From positions 62,001 through 126,000 of the forward strand of contig JBDKRG010000003.1 of NCBI GenBank assembly GCA_039683515.1: a stretch of DNA of 64,000 bases, written 5' to 3'. The position numbers and the translations under genes were made by a program. This document shows, one piece after another, positions 24,421 to 33,934 of this stretch (position 1 is its first letter; every line of letters starts with the position of its first letter). This DNA is from JAJFUE01 sp039683515. GTDB taxonomy: Bacteria; Sumerlaeota; Sumerlaeia; MVZB01. A model generated the notes under the pieces. That model worked only from the letters and a program-made list of their open reading frames with translations. It searched no databases and was not told the origin of the DNA.

Positions 24421-24456
24421 GATTCACGATTACGATTACGAGCACGAGCACGAACG
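24421..24456 (+). repeat. GATTAC/GAGCAC element
   Basis: It is oriented on the plus strand, so its tail faces the stop codon of the glycosyltransferase gene at 24480 (24 bases away) and its head faces the asnB start. Confidence 0.75.
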
Positions 24457-24479
24457 TTTGCGAAAACCTCTTTCATGGC

Positions 24480-25394
24480 TTAGAGCCTCGGCCCGCTGTG
24501 GCGCATGCGGTGGAAAACGCCCGCCGGCAGCACCGCGTGCCGAAGCCGATCGATCTGCTCCCGCCTCAAATACTCGATCACGTCGGGCGGGGCCTTGCGT
24601 TCCACGCCCTTCGTCCACGCCCAGAAATAGCCGCCGATCATCATCAGCCCGCCGACGACGAACGGCGGGTGCAGCATGCGGTACGAGCCGGCCGCGACCT
24701 GGAAGAGCGGGTGGTAGCCGAGATGGTAGTTGATGATCCCCTTGCGGAACCGGCTGGCGAAGACGTTGCGGCCGCCGGTCGTCACGCGGCCGTAGTGGTA
24801 GACCGGCAGGTCGCGCAGCGTGCGCGCCGTCCAGCCGTGGCTGCGCGCCATGATCTCGGCCAGCGCGTCGATCCCGCCGATGTCCATCGGCCGGTAGCCG
24901 CCGATGAACTCGAAGCACGAGCGGCGGAAGAGCTGGACGGCGCCGGCCACGCTGTTGTCGCTGATCGCCTGCGGGCGGAATTTCTTGCCGAACTTCTCCA
25001 TGATCAGCCCGCCGGCCACGCCCAGGCTGGGGTCGCCTTCCATGAACTCGATGAGCCGCTGGAAGTAGTCGGGGTGGAACGCGACGTCGCCGTCGACGTT
25101 GCCGATGTACTGGTAGTCGAGCCCCTCGAGCCGCTCGCAGCCGGCGCGGAACGCGGCGACCTTCGAGCCGAAGCCGGGCGTCTCCGAGCCCCGGGCCGTG
25201 ACCGGCTCGATGAAGCCGAACTTCCTGGCGTAGGCCTGGACGATCTGGCCCGTGCGGTCGGTCGAGCCGTCATCGACGACGACCCACTTGACCGGCCGGT
25301 GGACCTGCGAGGCCATCGATTCCAGCGTCAGGCCGATGTGCGACTCCTCGTTGCGCGCCGGGGTCACGATCACGTATCGCGGTTTACGCTCCAT
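24480..25394 (-). CDS. Family 2 glycosyltransferase with C-terminal membrane segment
   Basis: The product has 304 residues. YVIVTPARNEESHIGLTLES, WVVVDDGSTDRTGQI and YIGNVDGDVAFHPDYF (D-x-D) are clear GT2 motifs. A hydrophobic stretch near 250-270 (FVVGGLMMIGGYFWAW) suggests membrane association. Of two in-frame ATGs, 25394 is preferred because AGGTGA lies about nine bases upstream; 25400 would leave too little space. The 5' end overlaps the end of the second asnB-like gene by 11 bases, so the two are probably coupled. Confidence 0.85.
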   Translation of the reverse strand: MERKPRYVIVTPARNEESHIGLTLESMASQVHRPVKWVVVDDGSTDRTGQIVQAYARKFGFIEPVTARGSETPGFGSKVAAFRAGCERLEGLDYQYIGNVDGDVAFHPDYFQRLIEFMEGDPSLGVAGGLIMEKFGKKFRPQAISDNSVAGAVQLFRRSCFEFIGGYRPMDIGGIDALAEIMARSHGWTARTLRDLPVYHYGRVTTGGRNVFASRFRKGIINYHLGYHPLFQVAAGSYRMLHPPFVVGGLMMIGGYFWAWTKGVERKAPPDVIEYLRREQIDRLRHAVLPAGVFHRMRHSGPRL

Positions 25395-27330
25395 GGGCAT
25401 TCACCTGCGCCTGGGATGGGGGATGGGGCTTCAGCGCCGGCGGGGCGTCGATCGCCTCGCGCAGCCACAGCTCGAGGATGGTCAGCATCCACAGCTTCAC
25501 GCCCGCGTAGGAGTCGGGCCTGCGCTCGAACGCGCCGCGCTGGCCCGCGATGAACTTCCCGAGCCGCTCGCGCCGGAACAGGTCGCGCCCGAGGATGCCG
25601 TCCTCCGAGAGGCAATCCTCCATGACGCCGCGCAGCGGCGGCCGCGCCATCCACAGGCAGGTCGGGAACGAGAACCCCATCTTGGGCCGGTCGAACACCT
25701 CCGGCGGGACCATGCCGCGGATCACCTCGGTCAGGAGCCACTTGCCGCGGCCGTTCCTGAACTTGAGCCGCACCGGCAGGCGCGCGGCGAAATCGATGAG
25801 TTTTTCGTCGAAGAACGGCACGCGGATCTCGAGCGCGTGCGCCATGCTCATGACGTCGGTGTCGCGCAGGAGGGTGTTGCCGAGGTAGATCAGCTTGTCG
25901 AGCCGGCACGCCTCGTCGACGGGATCGAGCGGATCCGGCGAGCGGTAGATCTCCTCGCGCATGTGGCGGCGCACGGTCATCGGCCGCGTCATGATCCGGC
26001 CGATCTCGAGGTCGGTGAACAGCGCGCGCACCATCCGGTAGCGGTCCAGCGGCGTCGGCCACGCCCCGAGCATGCCGAACCCGCCGCGCGCCAGCTTCGA
26101 GCGCTGAACGCCCAGCGGCATTCGTTCGTAAAGCCCGCGCAGGAGATCGCTCGCGGCCCGCGGCGGCGCCGGCGCGTTGCGCAGCTTCTCGAGCCAGCGC
26201 ACGGTGTGGTAGCCGGCGAAGAGCTCGTCGCCGCCCATGCCCGACAGGCAGACCGTGATCCGGCGCCGCGCGTGCTGCGAGACGAAATACGTGTTCAGGC
26301 CGTCGCTCGAGGGCTGGTCCAGGTGGCTGACGAACCCCGGCAGCGCCCCCGCGACGTCCTCGCCCGTCAGGATGATTTCGTTGTGGTCGGTCCCGTAGCG
26401 CTCGGCGACACGGCGCGCGATGTGGGTCTCGTCGAACGCGGCCCGGCCGACGTCGAACCCGATCGAAAACGTCTTGATGTCCGGGACGCCGACGCGCGAC
26501 ATGAACGCCACGACCGTGCTCGAGTCGATGCCGCCCGAGAGGAACACGCCCAGCGGCACGTCGCTGATGAGCTGGCTGCGGACGGCCTCCTCGAGGCGAT
26601 CGGTCAGTTGTTCGGCCGCCTCGCGCTCGCCGATGGCCGGCTTGTCGGCCTCGGGGATGTAGGGCGGCCGCCAGTACTGCTCGATCTGCAGCCGGCCGCC
26701 GCTCCAGCGCAGGCTGTGCCCGGGCCGCAACGCGAAAACGCCCTTGATGATCGTGGCCGGCGCCTCGATGCTCCCGCCGCAGAGGAACTGCTCGACGGCC
26801 AGTTCGCTGACGCGGCGGTCGGCGAGGCCGGCGGCCGTCAGCGCGCGGATCTCGGAGGCGAGGCCGATCCCCCAGTCGCCCGAGCAGTAATAGAGCGGCT
26901 TGATGCCGACGCGGTCGCGCGCGGCGAACAGCTCGCCCTTGAGCCAGTCGTAGACGACGAACGCGAACATGCCGCTGAGGCGGTCGAGGCACGCCTCGCC
27001 CAGCTCGGCGTACATCGCCAGCAGCACCTCGCAGTCGCCGCTGGTCCGGAACGGGCGGCCGCGCGCCTCGAGCTCGCGCCGCAGCTCCTGGAAGTTGTAG
27101 ATCTCGCCGTTGAACACGATCGTGTAGCGGCCGTCGGGGGTCGACATCGGCTGGTTGGCGCGGTCGGAGAGGTCGATGATCTTGAGACGCTGGTGGCCGA
27201 GGAAAACGCCTTCCTCCGCCATCGCCCCCCAGCAATCGGGCCCGCGGTGATCCATCGTCGCCAGCGCCGCCTCGAGCCGCTCGCGGTCGACGTCGCCCCT
27301 GCTGCTCACGCATGCCAGAACTCCGCACAT
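25384..27330 (-). CDS. asnB: Asparagine synthase-like amidotransferase, second copy
   Basis: The product has 648 residues with the same architecture as the copy at 22503: M-C-G-V-L-A (Cys2 nucleophile), HRGPDCWG, FNGEIYNFQEL, synthetase loop FLSGGIDSSTVVAFMS and IRVPFFDEKLIDF. The overall sequence differs too much for a recent duplication, so the two enzymes probably have distinct acceptors. It starts five bases downstream of the glycosyltransferase stop. A role in amidating a glycan building block is an inference from context. Confidence 0.87.
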   Translation of the reverse strand: MCGVLACVSSRGDVDRERLEAALATMDHRGPDCWGAMAEEGVFLGHQRLKIIDLSDRANQPMSTPDGRYTIVFNGEIYNFQELRRELEARGRPFRTSGDCEVLLAMYAELGEACLDRLSGMFAFVVYDWLKGELFAARDRVGIKPLYYCSGDWGIGLASEIRALTAAGLADRRVSELAVEQFLCGGSIEAPATIIKGVFALRPGHSLRWSGGRLQIEQYWRPPYIPEADKPAIGEREAAEQLTDRLEEAVRSQLISDVPLGVFLSGGIDSSTVVAFMSRVGVPDIKTFSIGFDVGRAAFDETHIARRVAERYGTDHNEIILTGEDVAGALPGFVSHLDQPSSDGLNTYFVSQHARRRITVCLSGMGGDELFAGYHTVRWLEKLRNAPAPPRAASDLLRGLYERMPLGVQRSKLARGGFGMLGAWPTPLDRYRMVRALFTDLEIGRIMTRPMTVRRHMREEIYRSPDPLDPVDEACRLDKLIYLGNTLLRDTDVMSMAHALEIRVPFFDEKLIDFAARLPVRLKFRNGRGKWLLTEVIRGMVPPEVFDRPKMGFSFPTCLWMARPPLRGVMEDCLSEDGILGRDLFRRERLGKFIAGQRGAFERRPDSYAGVKLWMLTILELWLREAIDAPPALKPHPPSQAQVNAHGA

Positions 27331-27335
27331 AAGCG

Positions 27336-28304
27336 TCACCCCGCTTGATGAGATCGCTGGGCGCGGCCGCCGGCCAGCCAGGCCAGGCACGCCGCGCTGC
27401 GTCGGATCCTGTGCGCCCAGTCGGCGCGGCGGCCCGGCCGCGCGGCATACATCAGCGCGCCGGCCGCCAGGCGCACGAGCTGGTGCAGCGCGATCATCGC
27501 CGCGCAGTAAAGCCAGCCCACCCGGCCGTGGTGCTTGCGCCAGTAGCGCAGGATCGAGCGCTGGAGCTCGATGAAGAACCGCGTCGGCTGGAGGTTCGAG
27601 CTCGCCCCGCCGAAATGGATCGCGCTGCCGGCCGGGTGATAGACCACGCGCCAGCCGCCGCGCCGGAAGCGCCGGCACCAGTCCATGTCCTCGCCATACA
27701 TGAAGAACCCCGCGTCGAGCGGGCCGATCCGGTCGACCGCCGAGGCGCGCGCCACCCAGAAGCAGCCGGTGAGGATGTCCACGTCGCGCGTGGCGCGCAG
27801 GTGCCGCTCCGCCAGGCGCGTGTCGCCGAGCCAGTCGGCCGACGGGAAGAGCCGCGACAGGCCGGCCGACTCGCACAGCCGGTTCCAGTAGCCCGGGAAG
27901 CGCAGGGCGTTGGGCTGGAGCCGGCCGTCGCGGCCGAGGATGCGCGGCGAGATCAGGCCGATGTCGGGGTGCTCGTTCATCTCGCGGAGCATCGAATCCA
28001 TGCATCCCGGCAGGACGACGGCGTCCGAGTTGATGAGCGCCAGATATTTCCCCCTGGCCGCCGCGATCCCCTGGTTGTTGGCGCGCGCGAAGCCCAGGTT
28101 CGCGGCGTTGCGGATGACCCGCGCGCCGGTGAAGGCCGCGGCGACGGCGTCCGGACTGCCGTCGGTCGAGGCGTTGTCGACGACGATCAGCTCGTGCGGG
28201 ATCGCGGCGCAGTCCTCCTCGATCGAGCGCAGGCAGTCGAGCGTCATCCGGAGCGTGTTCCAGCTCACCACGATCGCGGAAATGACGGGGGCGGGTCGGC
28301 TCAT
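27336..28304 (-). CDS. Family 2 glycosyltransferase (rhamnosyltransferase-like)
   Basis: The product has 322 residues. ISAIVVSWNTLRMTLDCLRS, LIVVDNASTDGSPDAV, LGFARANNQGI, LALINSDAVV (D-x-D equivalent) and GFFMYGEDMDWCRRF are the signature of GT2 enzymes of the WbbL/rhamnosyltransferase type. The C-terminal region (LYCAAMIALHQLVRLAAGALMY) is amphipathic to hydrophobic and probably membrane-associated. The start overlaps the stop of the O-antigen-ligase-like gene as ATGA (28301-28304). The DNA upstream of the ATG encodes no related protein in this frame. Confidence 0.9.
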   Translation of the reverse strand: MSRPAPVISAIVVSWNTLRMTLDCLRSIEEDCAAIPHELIVVDNASTDGSPDAVAAAFTGARVIRNAANLGFARANNQGIAAARGKYLALINSDAVVLPGCMDSMLREMNEHPDIGLISPRILGRDGRLQPNALRFPGYWNRLCESAGLSRLFPSADWLGDTRLAERHLRATRDVDILTGCFWVARASAVDRIGPLDAGFFMYGEDMDWCRRFRRGGWRVVYHPAGSAIHFGGASSNLQPTRFFIELQRSILRYWRKHHGRVGWLYCAAMIALHQLVRLAAGALMYAARPGRRADWAHRIRRSAACLAWLAGGRAQRSHQAG

Positions 28305-29680
28305 GGGCGCGCCTCCGCGACCGGCGGCGCCACCCGCGGCGCGCGCATCACGACGATGTAGCCGCGCGGGCGCGTGGCGGGGGCCCCGCCGTGGGCCATG
28401 ATCATCGGCAGGGTGGCCGACAGCGCGATCAGGATGTAGAACATGGTCATGATCTGCTCGAGGGGCGCCACGGTCATGAGGGCCACGTTCAGCCCGACAA
28501 TGCCGCCGGCCAGCGCCCAGACCTGCCACTTGTCGGGCGGGCACCTGGCCCAGCGCGCCGCCTGGTAGAGGTGCAGGTAGGTCATGATGTTCATAATCAC
28601 AAACGGTATCGTGCCGATCAGCCCGGTGCGCGCCAGGCGGTGGACGTACATGTTCACGAGGTCTTTCTGCTGCCAGCCGAACGCGCTGTTGTCGTTGCCG
28701 GGCCCGGCGCCGACGTAGCCGTAGCCGGCCAGCCAGTGGCCGTCCATCCCGCCGCCGAAGGCCTCGTCGAAGAGCTTGATCCGGTAATAGGCGCTCTCGC
28801 CGCTGAGCGCCAGGCGCGTCAGGACGTGGTAAAAGTGGCGGTTGCTGAACGCCTCGATGAACAGGATCCCGCCCAGTAGCAGCGCCGCGCCGACCGGCCA
28901 GTAGCGGCGGATCGGGAAGCAGCACAGGAACGCCACCATCACCACGAACGCGAACAGGGGCCCGCTCGAAACCGACGCCATCATCCCGGCCAGCATGAAC
29001 CCGAACAGGATGTAGAGCGTCGGCCTGGGCCAGATCCTTGCCTGCCACAGGCTCAGCAGCAGCGCCGCCGCGCACGGGAAGAACATCCCGTAGGCGATGT
29101 AATTGCCGAACGTGAGCGTGGCGCGGTAGAAGCCGAGCCGCTGCGCGTTGACCTCGGACCCATGGGTTTCGCCCAGCCCCCAGGCCGCATACGCATCCAT
29201 GAACCCGACGACGTTGTAGCCGGTGACCGATTGGATCACGCCGAAGAAGGCCAGCGGGACGGCGATGAGCGCGAGGAACCTGGCGAACCGGATCAGTTCG
29301 GCGTGGCCGCTGACGATCATCCGCACGGCGGCGTACGGAAGCAGGGTATCCATCAGCACGCCCCCCTCGCGCACCAGGACCAGCTGGGCGGGGACGTTGA
29401 GCTGGTAGGCGAAGAACGCCGACGCCCACACGATCGCGACGATGAGGTCGACCAGGTTCGGCCGCAGCCGGCTCCGCACCTCGCGGCTGCAGAGAGCGCG
29501 GACGCACAGCGCCACGACCACGATCCGCTGCACGTTGAAATCGAGCGTGAAGATCTCGACGGTCAGCCGCTGCGGGTAGAGGAACAGCGCCGCGGCAAAC
29601 ACGCACAGCCCGTTGATCGGCCGCAGGACCAGCACCAGCAGCGAGGCGCACAGGGCAACCAGCAGGGTTACGGTTTCCAT
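28301..29680 (-). CDS. O-antigen ligase/polymerase-like membrane protein
   Basis: A polytopic protein of 459 residues with roughly 10-12 transmembrane segments, beginning METVTLLVALCASLLVLVL. A long loop between late helices (about 300-355, including the charged stretch RIKLFDEAFGGG and HWLAGYGYVGAGPGNDNSAFG) resembles the periplasmic loop of the WaaL/Wzy O-antigen ligase superfamily. It would ligate or polymerise glycan repeat units on the periplasmic face. It is the first gene of the leftward operon ending at 18840, so a promoter is expected in 29681-29947; I could not identify one with confidence. Confidence 0.8.
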   Translation of the reverse strand: METVTLLVALCASLLVLVLRPINGLCVFAAALFLYPQRLTVEIFTLDFNVQRIVVVALCVRALCSREVRSRLRPNLVDLIVAIVWASAFFAYQLNVPAQLVLVREGGVLMDTLLPYAAVRMIVSGHAELIRFARFLALIAVPLAFFGVIQSVTGYNVVGFMDAYAAWGLGETHGSEVNAQRLGFYRATLTFGNYIAYGMFFPCAAALLLSLWQARIWPRPTLYILFGFMLAGMMASVSSGPLFAFVVMVAFLCCFPIRRYWPVGAALLLGGILFIEAFSNRHFYHVLTRLALSGESAYYRIKLFDEAFGGGMDGHWLAGYGYVGAGPGNDNSAFGWQQKDLVNMYVHRLARTGLIGTIPFVIMNIMTYLHLYQAARWARCPPDKWQVWALAGGIVGLNVALMTVAPLEQIMTMFYILIALSATLPMIMAHGGAPATRPRGYIVVMRAPRVAPPVAEARP

Positions 29681-29947
29681 ACGGCGACCGCTCTCGTTTC
29701 AGCGCTAAACGGGTTCCGGCTGAAAACGAGCATTTCCCATACCAGAGCCCGGGGGGCGCGCCGATTTGTTTCCGGGGGCCTTGCCGGATTGAATCCATGA
29801 GGCTTGCCCGACCGCTTGCCCAAACGCGGCCGCCCGCCCGGCGGGCGGTCAGAAATCATTGCCGAGTCAAATGTTGCTCGCTTTCGGGTTCCCTTCGCCG
29901 TGGCTCCGCCATTGCAAGCTTCGGCCGTTGCGCCGCATAATCGGCCG

Positions 29948-31432
29948 ATGAGCCCAGCGCCCGCCAACGCCCGCCCCGTCCGCCGCGCCATGTTCTGGTC
30001 GGCGCTGATCGTGCTGCTGACGGCCGGCTATTTCCGGCCGGCCTGGCCCGGCTGGAACGTCAACTCGCAGCTCGACATGACCTATGCCCTCGTCGAGCGC
30101 GGGACGCTGCGCATCGACGCCTACCACGACCGCCAGGGCGACGAGCTCTTCACCAACGACAAGGCGTTCGTGGGCGGCCACTTCTACACCGACAAGAGCC
30201 CGGTGACGCCGCTGCTCGGCGTCCCCGCGTTCGCGGCGTATCGATGGGTCGCCGATTTCGTTCCCGGCTCGTTCAGTTACGCGGCGGCGCGCTACTGGAC
30301 GACGTGGCTGACGATCGGCCTGGCCGCCGCGCTCCTGGCCGCGATGACGACACTGCTGCTGGCGCGGCTCGGCGTGGCGCCCGTGACCGCCTCGCGCGCC
30401 TCGGCGCTGTGGATCGCCGGCACGCCGCTCGTCGCCTACGCCGTCCTGTTCTTCAACTACCTGCCGGCGTGCGCGTTCGCGCTCGGCGGGTTCATGCTGG
30501 CGCGCCGCGCGTGGTCGGGCGAGCCGGCGGGCAAATGGATCTTTTATCTCGCGGGCGTGCTCGTCGGCCTGTCGGTCTGGACGCTCAACACCGTCGCCGT
30601 CCTCGCGATCCTGCTGACGGTGGCGCTGGTTTCCGTCCCGGCCGGCTCGCTCGGGGAGCGCTGGAGGCGGCTGTGGCCGTGGGCGCTGGGGGGGGTGACC
30701 GGCGCTGCGGGCCATTTCATTTACGTCAAGGCGATCTTCGGCACGTTCGGCTCGCCCTACGCCTTCGAGCATGACCCCGAGTTCCTCGCGGCGATGGGCA
30801 AGGGCCTGATGGGGGCGGGCTGGCCGCGGCCGCTGGTGGCGTGGCTCATCACGTTCTCGCCGTTCCAGGGCCTGTTCCTGTGGTGGCCGCTGACGCTCGC
30901 GGCGCTGATCGGGTGCGCCTGGATGATCGCGCGCGGCCGGCGCGCCGAGCGGGTCGACTCGATCGTCGCCGTCGCGTTCCTCGCGCTGCTCATCGCCTAC
31001 ACGAGCGGCTATTACATGTGGTGGGGGGGCAAGGCGTTCGTGCCGCGGCACCTGATCCCGGCCATCGGCATTCTGGGCGTCGGCTTGGCCCCGCTGCTGC
31101 GCGACCGGCGGGCGGGTTATGCCGTCTTGGCGCTCGGGGTGATCGGCGCGGTGCTGAATTTCGCGCCGGTCGGGCTCGACCCGCAGCCGTGGGTGAGGCT
31201 CGACAAGGAGCTGCTCCTGCGCCCCGAAACCGTGGGGGCGTGGCCGAGCGTGATGATCTTCATGCAGGGGGCGGTCTGGCTCGGCGGGAACATCTCGCCC
31301 AACTGGGGGACCGCGCTCGGCCTCAAGGGTGGCCTCTCGATCCTCCCGCTGATCGCCATGTGGGTCGTGTTCTGGATCGTCCCGCTGATCGAAAACGCAT
31401 CGGGCAAAAACAAAATCCAGCCGACGGATTAG
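29948..31432 (+). CDS. Polytopic membrane protein, GT-C glycosyltransferase-like
   Basis: The product has 494 residues with about 11-12 hydrophobic segments. After the first helix (FWSALIVLLTAGYF) comes a periplasmic loop with acidic residues and TDKSPVTPLLGVPAFA, a motif seen in uncharacterised GT-C-type integral membrane proteins. Such proteins use lipid-linked sugars. The ATG at 29948 is used because longer forms add a low-complexity, non-hydrophobic stretch. An ATG at 29990 just before the first helix is an alternative, and neither has a strong ribosome-binding site. It diverges from the O-antigen-ligase-like gene. Confidence 0.7.
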   Translation: MSPAPANARPVRRAMFWSALIVLLTAGYFRPAWPGWNVNSQLDMTYALVERGTLRIDAYHDRQGDELFTNDKAFVGGHFYTDKSPVTPLLGVPAFAAYRWVADFVPGSFSYAAARYWTTWLTIGLAAALLAAMTTLLLARLGVAPVTASRASALWIAGTPLVAYAVLFFNYLPACAFALGGFMLARRAWSGEPAGKWIFYLAGVLVGLSVWTLNTVAVLAILLTVALVSVPAGSLGERWRRLWPWALGGVTGAAGHFIYVKAIFGTFGSPYAFEHDPEFLAAMGKGLMGAGWPRPLVAWLITFSPFQGLFLWWPLTLAALIGCAWMIARGRRAERVDSIVAVAFLALLIAYTSGYYMWWGGKAFVPRHLIPAIGILGVGLAPLLRDRRAGYAVLALGVIGAVLNFAPVGLDPQPWVRLDKELLLRPETVGAWPSVMIFMQGAVWLGGNISPNWGTALGLKGGLSILPLIAMWVVFWIVPLIENASGKNKIQPTD

Positions 31433-31469
31433 TACTGCTCCGCCACTCCGCACGATCAGCTTTCTTTTT

Positions 31470-31650
31470 GCGCTGAAGGCGCAAGATAAAAAAGCCTGGG
31501 GCGGAGCGCAGCCCCAGGTCGCGAACCGCATCCAACCGGAGCTCTGAAAGAGCGAGAGAAATCGGCTTCTCCCGCGCCTTCAGCGCTCCAACGATATTGC
31601 GTCTTTTACCTGGGGCTGCGCTTCGCTCCAGGCTGTATTCTTTCGCGCTT
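31470..31650. repeat. Large imperfect palindrome built on CGCTGAAAGCGC motifs
   Basis: The 348-base gap 31433-31780 is dominated by this repeat. Arms 31493-31519 and 31608-31634 are complementary except for two positions. Outside them GCGCTGAAGGCGC (31470) is mirrored by a GCGCTTTCAGCGCT stretch (about 31645-31658). Inside, 31539-31560 pairs imperfectly with the stretch ending near 31589. The palindromic word GCGCTGAARGCGC thus appears four times in alternating orientation. No coding sequence is supported here. Confidence 0.8.
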
Positions 31651-31780
31651 TCAGCGCTTGGGATTGCTTGCATCCCAAAACAGACGACATATGGCCGAGT
31701 AGTCATCAACGGCCCCCAAACGGGTGCGCGCGGATCCCGATCGATCCGCGCGCCGTCCGCGTCCCGTATTGGATGGAAGC

Positions 31781-33520
31781 CTATTCCAATTTCTCCAGCT
31801 CGCGCGAGACCGCCTGGATCGCCGGGCGCAGCGTGTCGGGGCTGAAATCGAACCGGATCCCGGCCGCGGCGAACAGCTCCGGCAGCGGGCGCGAGCCGCC
31901 CAGCGCCAGCGCCCGGCGGTAGCCCTCGATCGCCCCCCGCGGGTCGTCCATGAACCGCACCCACAGCTGCAGCGCGCCGAGTTGGGCAATCCCGTATTCG
32001 ATGTAATAGAACGGCACCTCGAAAATATGGAGCTGGCGGTGCCACGCCGTGTCGTGCTCCCTGTCGAGGCCCGACCAGTCGACGCCGGGCGAGAATCGCC
32101 GCTCGAGCTCGAGGAACTTGGCGTCGCGCATCGCCGGGTCGGAGCCCGGGTTCAGGTAGATCCAGTGCTGGAACGCGTCGACGGTCGCGATCCACGGGAA
32201 GATCCGCACGATGTCCTGGATGTGCTTGCGTCGGGCGCGTTTTGCGTCTTCGGAGTTCTTGAAGAACACGTCCATGTGCCCGGCCGAGAACAGCTCCATC
32301 GACATCGACGCCACCTCGCTGAACTCGAGCGGGGCGCTGCGGTAGGCGAGCCACGGGTCGGTGCGGCTGGCGTAGGCGTGGAACGCGTGGCCGCCCTCGT
32401 GCAGGAGCGTGAAGACGTCGCGCTGCGTGCCGGCCGCGTTCATGAAGATGAACGGCAGGCGCACCTCGTCGAGGGTCGACTGGTAGCCGCCGGGGGCCTT
32501 GCCGATCCGGCTGTCGAGGTCGAGCAGGCCGCGGCGGCGCATGTCGCCGAACTGGTCGGCCAGATCCGGGCTCACGCGCCGGAAGATCTCGTCGCAGCCG
32601 GCCATGAGCTCGTCGGCCGTGGAGAACGGCTTGAGCGGCGGCGCGCCCTCGGGGTCGACGTCGAGGTCCCACGGCCGCAGCGTCGGCACGTCGAGCTGTT
32701 TGCGCCGTTTCTCGCGCTCGCGCGCCAGGAGCGGCACGACCTCGGCCTCGATCGATTCCTGGAACCGGATCGCGTCGGCGGGCGTGTAGTCGAACCGGCC
32801 CATCGCGCGGTGCTGGTAGTCGCGGAAATTCTTGAACCCGGCGTTGGCGGCGATCCGGGTGCGCAGCTTGACCATGTGGTCGAAGAGCTTTTCGAGCTGG
32901 ACGCGGTCGGCGAGCCGGCGCTCGGCGATGGCGCGCCACGCCTCCTCGCGCACCGGCCGGTCGAGCTCCTCGAGGAACGGGGCCATCTGCTGGAGCGTGC
33001 GCTCCTGGCCGCGCCAGTTGACGGTCATGGCGCCCATGATTTTCTGGTACTGCTGGCCGAGCTTGGCGACCTCGGTCTCGATCGGCACGTTCTCGTCGCG
33101 GTAGAGCTCGACCTCGTTCTGGAGCCGGCGGTCCATCACCTCGGCGCGCGAGCGCTCGAGCCGCTGGCGGGCCGGACACGCGAGGTAAAGCCGCGCCAGC
33201 TTGTCGTGCCACGGCTTGAGCCGGGGCAGGATGTTCTCGAGGAAATGCAGGTAGACCTGTTCGCGTTCCTTGTCGTCGGTGGCGCAGGTCATGGCGATGT
33301 AGCGGCGCGTGTATTCCTCGTCGATGGCCGAGTCGAGCTCGCTCTCGCGCAGCAGCCACTGCCCGAGCTCTTCGGCCGTCTGGATCGCCGCCACCTGGTC
33401 GGCCAGGCCGGCCAGCAGCGGCTCGAGCTGGCCCCAGTCGCCGAAATCGGTCACGCCGCGGGTGTAGTCGCGCGGGAATTCCTCGCCGCGCACGGCCTGG
33501 ATCTTCAATTCTGCGCCCAT
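31781..33520 (-). CDS. M3 family oligoendopeptidase (PepF-like)
   Basis: A zinc metallopeptidase of 579 residues that cleaves oligopeptides in the cytoplasm. The zinc site is HEGGH at residues 374-378, with downstream glutamate in FSEVASMSMELF. The N-terminal helical domain includes the typical NWRGQERTLQQM region, and the C-terminal half has WIATVDAFQHWIYLNPG and YYIEYGIAQLGALQLW. The ATG at 33520 gives the family's usual length; the longer ORF adds unrelated residues. It is divergent from the PilZ gene across a 414-base gap and is likely monocistronic. Confidence 0.92.
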   Translation of the reverse strand: MGAELKIQAVRGEEFPRDYTRGVTDFGDWGQLEPLLAGLADQVAAIQTAEELGQWLLRESELDSAIDEEYTRRYIAMTCATDDKEREQVYLHFLENILPRLKPWHDKLARLYLACPARQRLERSRAEVMDRRLQNEVELYRDENVPIETEVAKLGQQYQKIMGAMTVNWRGQERTLQQMAPFLEELDRPVREEAWRAIAERRLADRVQLEKLFDHMVKLRTRIAANAGFKNFRDYQHRAMGRFDYTPADAIRFQESIEAEVVPLLAREREKRRKQLDVPTLRPWDLDVDPEGAPPLKPFSTADELMAGCDEIFRRVSPDLADQFGDMRRRGLLDLDSRIGKAPGGYQSTLDEVRLPFIFMNAAGTQRDVFTLLHEGGHAFHAYASRTDPWLAYRSAPLEFSEVASMSMELFSAGHMDVFFKNSEDAKRARRKHIQDIVRIFPWIATVDAFQHWIYLNPGSDPAMRDAKFLELERRFSPGVDWSGLDREHDTAWHRQLHIFEVPFYYIEYGIAQLGALQLWVRFMDDPRGAIEGYRRALALGGSRPLPELFAAAGIRFDFSPDTLRPAIQAVSRELEKLE

Positions 33521-33831
33521 AAAAAAGCCATTCCTGTCGGATGTTTCGCGAAGGTTCGCCGCCCGGCCCAAAGGCTGAAAAAAACGCGCCGGGGAAGAGT
33601 CCTCCGGAAGGCGGGACGACGAACTCAAAGCATCATCATAAATGAAATGAGGATCCAATGGCGAAAACCAAATGAAGGGCTCGCCCATAAACCTCGATCC
33701 GGCCGTGGCGCCCGGATCCGGCCCTGGTTTGTGGCTTTGCGTCTTCGCGGTCGGATGAGTCGGGAGGGGTGTAAAGCTTCCAGGCGCGCGCGGACGAGGG
33801 CGTGGCGCCCCCCGCGCCGTTAAAAATTATT

Positions 33832-33859
33832 TAATCCGGCGGGGTCGCGCCGCCGATAC
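33832..33859 (+). promoter_or_regulatory. Possible sigma-28 promoter for the PilZ protein gene
   Basis: The gap 33521-33934 holds no gene. GCCGATAC at 33852-33859 matches 7 of 8 bases of the FliA -10 element. TAATCCGG at 33832 is a weak -35 at 12 rather than 11 bases. An AT-rich stretch (33821-33835) lies upstream. This is tentative, but would fit a motility-linked PilZ protein. Confidence 0.35.
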
Positions 33860-33934
33860 GGAATCAGAGTAGTCGTTCGCGTATGCCCTTGTGTTCGTAA
33901 TTTTTCGCGCGGCCGGCCCAGAGGGCCAGAATTT

